Source: an uncultured Pseudohongiella sp.
Lineage (GTDB): Bacteria > Pseudomonadota > Gammaproteobacteria > Pseudomonadales > Pseudohongiellaceae
Length of the DNA stretch: 64,000 nt
Direction of reading: 5' to 3'
Assembly: GCA_951812965.1 (NCBI GenBank)
Contig: OX638341.1
Location: 1,780,438-1,844,437, forward strand
The notes under the pieces were generated by a model that was given only the letters and a program-made list of their open reading frames with translations, did not search any database and had not been told where the DNA came from. Shown here in pieces: positions 1 to 8,170 of this stretch; within the stretch, counting starts at the first letter, position 1, and each line of letters opens with the position of its first letter. The translations under genes were made by a program, and so were the position numbers.

Positions 1-1
1 C

Positions 2-298
2 GCGCGGCCGCCGCGGGAGGAAGGGTCCGCCTTCGTGGCCTGTGGCAACGCCGAGCGGCTGGACGAGATCCTGTGCGAGCACCATGAGCGGGTCGTCGGG
101 CACGACAACTGCGTACACTTTCGTCGCAAGGTGCTGCAGATTCCGTCGGATCGGTACCGTTGTCACTATGTGAAGGCGACGGTCAAGGTCTTGCAGTATC
201 CAGATGGGTGAGTCGCGATCCGCCACGGTCCGCGCGAACTGGCGCGATACGACTCCCAAGGGAAACTATTGACGGAGAATTTACGGACCGCCGCGTAG
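2..298 (+). pseudogene. ISNCY-family transposase, C-terminal fragment
   Basis: The reading frame entering from the left edge gives the typical ISNCY C terminus, including HDNCVHFRRKVLQIP, HHYVK-like HYVKATVKV and, near the end, HGPRELARYDSQGKLL. An in-frame TGA at 209-211 splits the conserved tail, which then continues in the same frame to a TAG at 296-298. The simplest reading is a single C-to-T change (CGA to TGA) in a decaying transposase. The N-terminal half lies outside the window. Other ISNCY pieces occur at 7926-8107 and 18714-19075. Confidence 0.75.
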
Positions 299-372
299 GA
301 TCGCGGCGGCGGCCGGCGTCTTGGGGGCCTTTCCGGGCTACGCCCTCCAAGGCCTCCCAGACGCTAAAAACA

Positions 373-417
373 AACCGGACAGATCATTTGCTACAGAACC
401 GGACATTTCTATTTGCT
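373..417. repeat. ISNCY right-end tandem repeats
   Basis: Two imperfect direct repeats of about 20 bp (373-392 and 397-417) both begin AACCGGACA and end ATTTGCT. They lie just downstream of the ISNCY transposase fragment and have the form of terminal transposase-binding repeats of that element. Related GGACA-containing motifs are seen beside the ISNCY fragments near 8150 and 19080-19110. Confidence 0.5.
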
Positions 418-476
418 CTTAACAGCCTGATCAAAATACACAGTCGGTTGGTGCCAAGGCAGTCAACGGAGCCGCA

Positions 477-818
477 AGTTCGGGAAGGAAGCGAAGGAAG
501 CTTCGGCGGTGGAGCGCGGAATAGAAGGCCCGAATCACGCGGGAGAGTTTCACCTTGAGCGAGTCGGTGACGGCAGTGGCGGCTTGGTATGGGATCGCGC
601 GCGATCGATTGTCGGCCTGGCGCAGCCAACTGTACTAGGGCAAGCTGGTGGCGCCGTCATCGGTGAAGGCGCTACCCCAGGGGGCGTTCACTGCGGTGGA
701 GTTGGAACGAGCCCATTCGGCGGTGATCGAGGGCCACCGCGTGACGGTTCGCTTGTAGGGGACGATCGACACGGCCGGGATAGCCTCGATCGCCGTGACG
801 TTGGCTAAGGTTCGGTGA
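477..818 (+). pseudogene. tnpA: IS66 TnpA (accessory protein) pseudogene
   Basis: In frame 3 the conceptual product reads RRWSAE-stop-KARITRESF followed by SVTAVAAWYGIARDRLSAWR, which matches the helix-turn-helix start of IS66 OrfA proteins. Three in-frame stops occur before the natural end: TAG at 522-524, TAG at 636-638 and a TAG near 765. The final TGA at 816-818 overlaps the ATG of the next gene, the usual tnpA-tnpB coupling. The gene is therefore dead but keeps its original architecture. Confidence 0.7.
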
Positions 819-1090
819 TGGTGTCACCGAATAGTATGCGAATTCTGGTGGCGAGCAAGCCGGTGGATTTTCGCAAGGGCCATGACGGGCTGGCTACGGT
901 GATTCAGAACGAGCTGGGTCGGGACCCGTATTCGGGGGTAGCCTATGTCTTCAGAACCAAGCGCAGCGACCGCATCAAGGTGCCCTGGTTCGATGGTACC
1001 GGGCGGGTGCTGGCGTGCAAGCGACTTGAGCAAGGGCGGTTTGTCTGGCCTGCGGTTCGCAACGGCGTCATCCTGTCAATGCCGAAGTAA
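818..1090 (+). pseudogene. tnpB: IS66 TnpB, truncated
   Basis: The product shows the IS66 TnpB signature (VDFRKGHDGLATVIQ, GVAYVFRTKRSDRIKV, LEQGRFVWP). It stops at 90 residues, against about 115 in intact homologues. The missing part should encode the conserved ending of the LLEGIDWRR type. Conceptual translation past the TAA still resembles the family for a few residues (SSLLSG) and then runs into the IS4 end at 1104. So a nonsense codon and an insertion together broke the gene. It starts on the tnpA stop codon. Confidence 0.7.
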
Positions 1091-1103
1091 AATTCCTCAC
1101 TGC

Positions 1104-2416
1104 TGTCCGGTTAAAAACCCGTGAAAAAGTAATATCATGTTTTATTTCAGTATGTTGCGGAAAAAATCGGGTGTCCCTGATTTGAACTTGAATTCGGCAG
1201 AATCGCCTATTGGCAAGCCCTTGGCGTCGAGAGGATCGTATGCACACTGGAACCACTCTGTTTTCCCAGATTATGGATTTTCTTCCATGGAAATCGTTTC
1301 ATCGACTCGTGGCCCGGTACGAAGGCGACCGTCGCGTGCGCACGCTGTCCTGCGCGGAGCATTTCCGCGTGTTGGTCTTCACGCAGTTGACCTACCGCGA
1401 AAGCCTCCGCGACATCGAGGTGGTGCTTTCGGCGCAGTCGGCTAAGCTGTACCACATGGATATTCGTTCCCCCGTCAAGCGTTCCACCTTGGCTGACGCC
1501 AACGAGCGCCGGGAGTGGCGCATCTTCGCCGAGTTCGCGCAGCGGCTGATCGCACAGGTTCGAAAGCTTTACGCCGAAGAGGATTTGGGGCTGGATCTGT
1601 CGAACACGGTATACGCGCTGGATTCGACCACCATCGATCTTTGCCTGTCGCTGTTTCCCTGGGCGCCGTTCTGCGGTTCGAAAGCTGCGGTGAAGATGCA
1701 CACGCTACTCGACCTGCGCGGCAACATTCCGAGCTTCATTCACGTTTCCGATTGCAAGCTGCACGACGTCAACGTGCTCAACCTGCTGATGCCGGAACCG
1801 GCGGCGGTTTATGTGATGGACTGCGCCGACCTCGATTTTGAGAGGCTCTTCGCGCTTCACGAGGTGGGGGCGTTCTTTATAATCCGGGCCAAGTCGAACG
1901 CAGATCTGCGCCGGGTTTACTCGGCGCCGAACGACCGGACGCGGGGAATCGTCTACGACCAGACCGTGGCGCTGTCGGGCTTTTACAGCCGCAAGCGCTA
2001 TCCGCGCCACGTGCGCCGCATCCGCTTTAAGGACCCACAGTCCGGGAAGAATCTCATCTTCCTCACCAACCTGTTCGGTCCGCCGCCGATGATCATATGC
2101 AAGTTGTACAAGGCGCGCTGGCAGGTCGAGCTGTTCTTCAAATGGATCAAGCAGCATCTGCGCATCAAGAGGTTCTACGGCACGTCGGTGAACGCCGTGA
2201 AGGCTCAGATCTGGGTCGCTGTGTCCGTGTACGTGCTGGTGGCCATTGTCAAGAAACGCCTCGAATTGGATTCCTCACTCTACACTTTGCTACGGGTGTT
2301 TTCGGTCACTTTGTTCGAGAAAATCCTGCTGGACAAAGGGTTCCCGGATGCCGGTCAAACCCCAGAAAATTACATGGAAGACAAGCAATTGAAATTATTT
2401 GAGTTTTAATCGGACA
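1104..2416 (+). mobile_element. Complete IS4-family insertion sequence
   Basis: A 1.3-kb element bounded by imperfect inverted repeats TGTCCGGTTAAAAA (left, from 1104) and its counterpart ending at 2416 (read inward TGTCCGATTAAAAC). It holds one intact transposase gene. It sits in the 3' end of an IS66 tnpB gene. I cannot see a clear target duplication, perhaps because an IS21 remnant now adjoins the right end. Confidence 0.7.
1240..2409 (+). CDS. IS4-family transposase (DDE)
   Basis: A 389-residue cut-and-paste transposase, complete for the IS4 family. The start ATG at 1240 gives MHTGTTLFSQIMDFLPW, the standard N terminus of this subgroup; the longer open frame upstream is not needed. The DDE triad is visible as VYALDSTTIDL (first D), VMDCADLDFERL (second D) and the Y-(2)-R-(3)-E-(6)-K type motif YKARWQVELFFKWIK (E). 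The stop lies only seven bases inside the right inverted repeat. No internal stop or frameshift is seen, so the protein may be active. Confidence 0.85.
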   Translation: MHTGTTLFSQIMDFLPWKSFHRLVARYEGDRRVRTLSCAEHFRVLVFTQLTYRESLRDIEVVLSAQSAKLYHMDIRSPVKRSTLADANERREWRIFAEFAQRLIAQVRKLYAEEDLGLDLSNTVYALDSTTIDLCLSLFPWAPFCGSKAAVKMHTLLDLRGNIPSFIHVSDCKLHDVNVLNLLMPEPAAVYVMDCADLDFERLFALHEVGAFFIIRAKSNADLRRVYSAPNDRTRGIVYDQTVALSGFYSRKRYPRHVRRIRFKDPQSGKNLIFLTNLFGPPPMIICKLYKARWQVELFFKWIKQHLRIKRFYGTSVNAVKAQIWVAVSVYVLVAIVKKRLELDSSLYTLLRVFSVTLFEKILLDKGFPDAGQTPENYMEDKQLKLFEF

Positions 2417-2459
2417 CTAGTGAAAAATCCCCAGTTTTCATTCTGTTTTGACCTGAGTT

Positions 2460-3068
2460 TCAGTCTCCGTTGTTTTGCTTTTTGCGCGGTCGCCCCCGTT
2501 TTTTGGGGGCGGCGGCGTGATCGGGGCATTGATCCGGGCATGCTCGGGGACGAGGTCGGCTTGTTGCCGCATTCGATAGCTTGCTCCTTCGATCTGGCGT
2601 GATGCATGAGTCGGTCGAGCAGCGCCGTGGCGACCACCGGGTCACCGAACAGTTCGCCCCATTCGGTGAATCCGCGGTTGGAAGTGAGTATCACGGCGCC
2701 TTTCTCATAGCGAGCGTTGACGAGTTGGAAAAACAACTTGGCGCCGTTATTGTCGATAGTGAGGTAGCCGATTTCGTCGATGATAAGCAGCGCGGAGCGC
2801 GCGGATGCGGTTTTTGTCGAGGGATGACTGAAAGGCGAAGTCGAAGCTTTCGAGGGTTTTGGGCGGGTTGAGCCGGGCGGTAGTCAATACGACGCCGATG
2901 CGGCGGCTTTCGCGGAAGCCGAGTTCCTTGGCGAGCAAGGTATCGATGGCTTCGAGCACGCTGATTTCTCCGAGTTCGATGCGCCGAACGATGTCGTAGC
3001 GCTTCCATGGCGCGTGGCATCTTGAGGCCGACGAGACTGAGGTGAATACAGTCGAGTAGTGCGGTCAC
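2460..3068 (-). pseudogene. istB: IstB-like ATPase pseudogene with internal deletion
   Basis: Pieces in different frames add up to an IstB helper ATPase: VTALLDCIHLSLVGLKMP at the start (GTG at 3068), ELGFRESRRIGVVL and TLESFDFAFQSSLDKNRI in the middle, then LLIIDEIGYLTIDNNGAKLFFQ (Walker B) and SNRGFTEWGELFGDPVVA at the end. After NRIRA the sequence jumps straight to the Walker B strand, so about 70 residues including the Walker A loop are missing. Frameshifts also separate the pieces. The product cannot be a working ATPase. The same deletion is present in copy B. Confidence 0.65.
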
Positions 3069-3099
3069 GAGCCTGCTCCCGGTGCCGCGAGCCGCTGCG

Positions 3100-4262
3100 C
3101 GACATTGGCGTAGAAGTCGAGCGGGCGCGTCGTGCGACCGGTGTTTATCTGGCGGCGGTTCGGGGCCTTGTGCGCGCGCCGCGGTGGCTGGGGTCAAGTC
3201 GGCATTGGTTCTTGCCTTCGAGCACGGGATGCACGGCGATCAAGGCGCCGTTTTCGAGAATGTGCAGTTGGCCGGCGTGGATATGGATTTCGAGGGCGCG
3301 CTTGCGGGCGGCGTCCGGTACGCTGTAGAGATTGCCGACGACGGAGATCATGCCGTCGTGGTTGACGCGGCGTTCAATGGCCAGCGGCGCGCTGTAAGGC
3401 ACAGCAGGCAATGGAATTAAATGTGCTTGTTCCTCGATGTAGACCGCACTGACAATACGGTGGGTGGTGGCGTGTTTTTGGTGCATTGGCCAGGCTGTCG
3501 CGCCACTGAGCGAACTGTTGATTGAGATCGTTGAGGTCGCGGAACCGGCGGGCGAGGAAGAAGTCTTGGCGCACATAGCGGAAAGGGCGCTCGATCTTGC
3601 CCATGGTTTTGGCGCAATAAGGCTGGCAGGCGCGCGGGGACGCGCCGTAATGGCGCAACAGGTCGACAAGCGCCGGATTGCAGTGCACGACGCCATCGGG
3701 CGTCTCTCCAATGATCGCAGTCTTCATGCAGTCGTACAGTATCTCGGCCAGCGCGCCGCCGATGGCCTCGAAGGCGGAGATGTGGCAGCGGAGCACGGTT
3801 TGCAGGTTCTGGCTGGCGCAGAAGCGCCCTCAGAGCCAGCGACTGCGGGACAGGATCATGGAGAACAGGCTGACGGCGCGAACGCGGCCGGGTTCCTCGT
3901 CGAAGATTACCTTGAACTGACTGAAGTGGACCTGGGCCTGCTTGCCGGGCGGCGTCTCGAAACGGCATTCGAAGGCGGTTCGCGGGCGGCCGCGCTTTGC
4001 GTAGGAAATTTGTCACGGCGGTATGGCAGCCGGTATAGCCCAGTTCGGCAATTATTTCCAAAGGCGTCGTCCAGACAATACTGGATAGGCCGCGATCCGT
4101 TCGCACAGGTAGTTCTTGAAGGGATCCAACCCAACAGTCGAGGCCTTGATCGAGGGTCTGGACTGGCGCCGGGCATAGTCTTTGAGGGTGCGTCGGTCGA
4201 GGACCGCGGCCTGACGCTCAAGACGGCAATCGAGCCCCGCGACCGGCCCGCTTATCGGGCCG
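3100..4262 (-). pseudogene. istA: IstA-like transposase pseudogene
   Basis: Reverse-strand fragments in several frames match IstA transposases: LRCHISAFEAIGGALAEILYD, VDLLRHYGASPRACQPYCAK, TMGKIERPFRYVRQDFFLARR, and the C-terminal NHDGMISVVGNLYSVPD with HILENGALIAVHPVLEGK. At least three frame changes and several stops separate them. The part 3100-3393 is duplicated in copy B at 26389 onward. Confidence 0.6.
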
Positions 4263-4309
4263 ATATTGGTTTATAATTTAAGTACCCGGTTTTGTGATAG
4301 TATTTTTTC

Positions 4310-5870
4310 ATGCAGGCCCACCCCGAAGCGTTCGATCTCAAGGTGTTGCCGAAGGCTCATCGGAAGCTATTCGAGCGCCAGCAAACCGAAAATGAAGAGC
4401 TACGCACGCAGGTGGAGCTTTTCACCGATTCCAACCGTCGACTGGAACATCCGGTCAGCGAGCTGCACCGGGCAATCTACGACAAGCGCTCGCAGAAGCG
4501 GTCGTTTAACGATCGCCAACTGGCGTTCGAGAATCTGGAGGGCGCGGTGGCCAAGGTAGAGGAAACGGCGGCCGCGTCGGGTGCCGCGGTCGCATCGCCC
4601 GGACGCAGGTACTGTGCCACGCGCCGCAACCTCGGTCATCTGCCAAAGGATCTGGGGCGGATCGAGCACGTCATCGAACCGGATAGCGCGCAATTTCCAT
4701 GCGGGTGCGGGGAGATAATTCGCATCGGCGAGGACCGCACCGAGCGGCTGGACCTCGTGCCGACGAAGCTTCGAGTCATCATCACGGCGCGCCCGAAATA
4801 CGCCTGCCGCACTTGCGAGCAAGGTGTCCTCCAGGCGGCCGTGCAGACACAATTGATTATCGGCGGGCTGCCCACCAAGGGGGCGCCGGCCCAGGTGCTC
4901 ATTTCCACGTACGTGGACCATTTGCCGCTGTACATTCAATCGCAGATCTACGCCCGTTCGGGGGTGGAACTGGAATGTTCCACGCTGGCCGACTGGGTGG
5001 GCAAGGCGCCGTTCCACCTGACCTTGGTGGTGGATCGGCTCGTCTGGCGACTGAAGCAGTCCGATCATCTGTTCATGGACGAGATCCGGGCGCCGGAGCT
5101 GGACCCGGGCCGGAGCAAGACCAAGACGGGGTATCTGTGGGCGCTGACCCGCGATCAGCGATCCTGGGCCGGACCGAATCCGCCCGGCTGCGGCGGATGC
5201 CACGCCAAGGGCTTTCTGAAGAGCTTCAAAGGCACTTTGCACGTGGGCGGTTTTGCCGCCGACTACAACTTGGTGGCGGTGCCCGGAAAAGGGTTGGTCC
5301 GCTGTTATTGTTGGAGCCACACTCGGCGCAGGATGTGCGAGATTCACGACAGCCACCGCTCGACGACCGCTGCCGAAGGGTTGCGGCGGATCGCGACCGT
5401 GTACGCCATCGAGAACGAGATCCGGGGTGAGTCTCCCGAGGCCCGGCTGTCAGTGCACCAAGCAAGAACCGCACCACTAGTTGAGGATTTCGGAGTGTGG
5501 CTGCGAAAGCAACGCGCCCGGGTCTCACCCAAGTCGCGACCGGGCGAGAAGCTGACCTATATCGCCAACCATTGGGACGGGCTGCAGGTGTTCCTCACCG
5601 ACGGACGGGTTGAGATGGATACCAACATCGTTAAAAATGCCATACGGTCGCTGGCGCTGAATCGCAAGCGCAAGAATGCGCTGTTCGCTGACCATGGCAA
5701 GGGTGCGGCGGCATGGGCCCGCATAGCCAGTCTCGTTGAAACAGCGAAAATGAACGCGGTCAACCCCCAACGCCCACCTCAAGGCCACGCTCGAAGCAAT
5801 CGCCGCTGGTCATCCGACCTCGGACATCGATAAACTGCTGCCTTGGGAATTTACACCAGCCAATGACTGA
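4310..5870 (+). pseudogene. tnpC: IS66 TnpC transposase with late frameshift
   Basis: The frame from ATG 4310 encodes almost the whole IS66 transposase: N-terminal coiled coil (HRKLFERQQTENEELRTQVE), the zinc-finger-like CRTCEQ region, and the transposase core (STLADWVGKAPFHL, SDHLFMDEIRAPELDPG, DGRVEMDTNIVKNAIRSLAL). Near 5765, in a run of five Cs, a one-base insertion shifts the frame. Translation in the next frame restores the family C terminus (AHLKATLEAIAAGHPT then DIDKLLPWEF) up to TGA 5868-5870. The gene is thus nearly intact but shifted in its last 35 codons. Confidence 0.75.
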
Positions 5871-5887
5871 AGTCTACGTGGTGTAGC

Positions 5888-5899
5888 CACAGCGCTTAC
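5888..5899. repeat. IS66 right-end inverted repeat
   Basis: CACAGCGCTTAC just after the tnpC stop matches the usual IS66 terminus, whose inward reading starts GTAAGCG. No matching left end was found upstream of tnpA, so the left terminus is probably lost or degraded. Confidence 0.5.
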
Positions 5900-5950
5900 A
5901 AAATTTATTGCATAGAATAATCAAAAAACGAGCGGCAAGGGGAATTCAAG

Positions 5951-7072
5951 TTGACCAAAAATGTATTTTCGGGTCTCAACCAGACCCACCGTAAGATCCT
6001 TGCGATAATCCGGAAAATCGGTGCAATTAGCCGGGTCGATATTGCGAAGGCAACAGAGCTAAATGCCAGCGTTGTTACTCGGCATACGCGAGAACTTCTT
6101 GATTTAGAATTGATTCGCGAGGGAGAGCGGCTCTCTGGACAGCGTGGTCAGCCGGCAATTCTTCTAGGTATTAATTCGGACGCTGCTTATGCGTGTGGCG
6201 TGTCGTTTCAGCTGGACCGTGCCAAGTTTGTGATTACAAATTTAGCTGGCAATATTATCGAGCAATCGAGTTTCGCCTATGATCGTTCGAACGTTTCGCG
6301 CTCCGGGGAGATGGTGCGGCGCGTTCTGAACAACTACCTAGAGGGACATGAACAAGTGCGCGCGAGTTTCCTGGGCGTCGGCATCTCGCTTTCCGGTTAC
6401 TACAATCCGGAGAAGCGTAGTTATACCAATCGTCGGGCGTTGGCGGAATTTGTCGGTCGCGATTTGTCGGTTGAGTTTTCAGCGACGCTGGGTCACGCGG
6501 TGGTGGTTGAAAATGATGGTACTGCGGCTGCGTTGGGTGAGTATTACGGGAATTCCTCGCTTAAATGCGAAAACATGGTTTTCATGTTGATCGGTTTTGG
6601 AATTGGAGGAGGCGTGATTCTGGGTGGAAAACCCTTTCGAGGTATGCATGGGAATGCTGGTGAATTAGGTTGGCTCTTCCCAGCACATTCGTTTGCTCAA
6701 CGACCTTCGGGTGAAGACTTTTTGGAAACGCTGGGCCCGGAGGTAGATGGATTCGCTGAATTCGAGCGCGTGTACGAGCAATGTGCCGAAGTTCGGAATC
6801 GTGTGGCGGCGTGGACCGGAAGAACCGGCTACCAATTGCAATCGGCGGCGCTGGCTGCCATTGCATTTTTGGATCCTGAGTACATCGTCGTCGGCGGGGT
6901 TCTTCCTCAAAAGATTTTGGATATGATTGTCTCAGCAATCAATCTGGAGTCGATCTACAAGGCATACCCTGAATACCCGCGCGTGCGTTTAGCCGCGGCG
7001 CATCATGCCGATTTGAGTATGGCGATTGGCGCGTCGTACTTGCCATTCATAAATGATGGTATTATCGCCTAA
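5951..7072 (+). CDS. ROK-family transcriptional regulator
   Basis: A 373-residue ROK protein. Residues 8-75 form a winged helix-turn-helix (RKIGAISRVDIAKATELNAS, RQPAILLG-like QRGQPAILLG linker), followed by an actin-like ROK domain with VVVENDGTAAALGEYY and GIGGGVILGGKPFRG. The usual zinc site is absent: the ExGH motif reads ELGW and there is no CxCGxxGC, so sugar kinase activity is unlikely. The start is TTG 5951, preceded by AAGGGG at about 9 bases; the only nearby ATG is out of frame. It probably senses a sugar or sugar phosphate. It sits between IS elements upstream of the receptor and phosphodiesterase genes and could control them, which is inference. Confidence 0.75.
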   Translation: MTKNVFSGLNQTHRKILAIIRKIGAISRVDIAKATELNASVVTRHTRELLDLELIREGERLSGQRGQPAILLGINSDAAYACGVSFQLDRAKFVITNLAGNIIEQSSFAYDRSNVSRSGEMVRRVLNNYLEGHEQVRASFLGVGISLSGYYNPEKRSYTNRRALAEFVGRDLSVEFSATLGHAVVVENDGTAAALGEYYGNSSLKCENMVFMLIGFGIGGGVILGGKPFRGMHGNAGELGWLFPAHSFAQRPSGEDFLETLGPEVDGFAEFERVYEQCAEVRNRVAAWTGRTGYQLQSAALAAIAFLDPEYIVVGGVLPQKILDMIVSAINLESIYKAYPEYPRVRLAAAHHADLSMAIGASYLPFINDGIIA

Positions 7073-7535
7073 TAAATCGCCTTTCTTGACCTCAATAAGT
7101 TTAAATAAGCAATTTATGTAGAACCACTTTCGGCAATTAAGCATCGTAAAGAAGCCACAAAAGGCGCGCAAATTGACCACCTGGGTGCACTTGGAAGAGT
7201 TCCACACAGCGCACGTTGCTGGCAACACCATCTCCATCTGCCGAAATTATCTATTAATTATCAGACCGTTACGATAACAACTTGCGAGCCACATCGTCGC
7301 GATACTGATCTGTTTGGATGATATTAGACCTGAGTTCGACACTTCCACATACATAAAACCGTGTTCGGTCACGTCCGGGGAAGTGGGAATCAAGGACTTG
7401 CGGGCGTTGTCGGCTAGATATGGATTCCAAAGAGCTTTGCTCGAATCTGGTGTACGAATGAGTGGAGTCGTGCAGTGGTTCTCTGCTGAAATTGGGTTAG
7501 ATGATCCATTTATCACCAAGGGGAGCGCACCGCAC
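7073..7535. other. Intergenic stretch without recognisable gene
   Basis: I see no convincing gene here. The forward frame that runs into the IS256 fragment is open from 7314 and would encode about 74 extra residues (for example SARYGFQRALLESGVRMSG), but I do not recognise them. They may be the tail of an unrelated gene cut by the IS256 insertion. Confidence 0.4.
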
Positions 7536-7925
7536 ATGAGTAAAGATAATGTAGTTTCCCTGTCCCCGCTAGCGGCCGGAGCCATCGCCGATCCCTTGAC
7601 CGACCTGCTGCGCCGCAACGCCAGGCCTTTGGTTGAAGTCGTTGTTGCGGCGGAGTTTGAGGTATACCTGTCTGTTTTCAGCGAAGAGCGGTTGCCGGAC
7701 GGGCGTCGTCAGGTGGTTCGCAACGGCTATCTTCCCGCACGGGAGATTCTGACGGGAATCGGCGGGGTGGAAGTTGCCGTGCCGAAGGCGCGCGGACGTT
7801 CGAGCACGCTGGAGCCGATTCATTCCTCGTTGGCGCCGCGGTATGTGCGTCGCTGCGCGAGTCTGGACGCGGCGATTCCGTGGCTGTATTTGCGGGGGAT
7901 TTCGACTGGGGACATGCGCAAGGCT
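7536..7925 (+). pseudogene. IS256 transposase, N-terminal fragment (copy 1)
   Basis: From ATG 7536 the frame encodes about 130 residues of a Mutator/IS256 transposase (DPLTDLLRRNARPLVEVVVA, RQVVRNGYLPAREILTGIG, RGISTGDMRKA). The match ends abruptly at 7925, where sequence from a reverse-strand ISNCY element begins. The same 400 bp, nearly identical, occur inverted at 16032-16426. Confidence 0.7.
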
Positions 7926-8107
7926 TCCACGCCGCCTCCCTCCGACTCTTCCTCCCGGTACCTTTCCACCCAGCGCCGGAACGTGCGCTCGCAAACCCCG
8001 AGCATCTCCGCCGCCTGCGCCTGCGTCAGATGACACTCCGACCACATCGTGTACGTATCTTCGAACACTTCCAATCTCCGATCCTGCTTCCGTTGCGCCA
8101 CGCCCAT
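7926..8107 (-). pseudogene. ISNCY transposase, N-terminal fragment
   Basis: On the reverse strand from ATG 8107 the product starts MGVAQRKQDRRLEVFEDTY and contains the helix-turn-helix segment LTQAQAAEMLGVCERTFRRW, typical of ISNCY transposases. Only about 60 residues remain; the rest was replaced by the IS256 fragment at 7925. Confidence 0.65.
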
Positions 8108-8170
8108 ACAGCCTCCCGGTCGCCTCGAAAAACGACCACTGTACGATCGGACACTTTGTGTGTTCTCTAC

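Larger units (their letters stand above)
2423..4262 (-). mobile_element. IS21-family remnant, copy A
   Basis: A decayed IS21-type element in reverse orientation: istA remnant on the right, istB remnant on the left. The segment 2423-3393 is repeated in inverted orientation at 26389-27359 with the same length (971 bp) and identical conceptual ORFs. The right boundary near 4262 is approximate. The element lies inside the IS66 element, between truncated tnpB and tnpC. Confidence 0.65.

Noticed and set aside
7314..7535. A longer start for the IS256 protein
   Set aside because: The in-frame extension has no resemblance to IS256 and the second copy starts at the same ATG, so the extension is foreign sequence.
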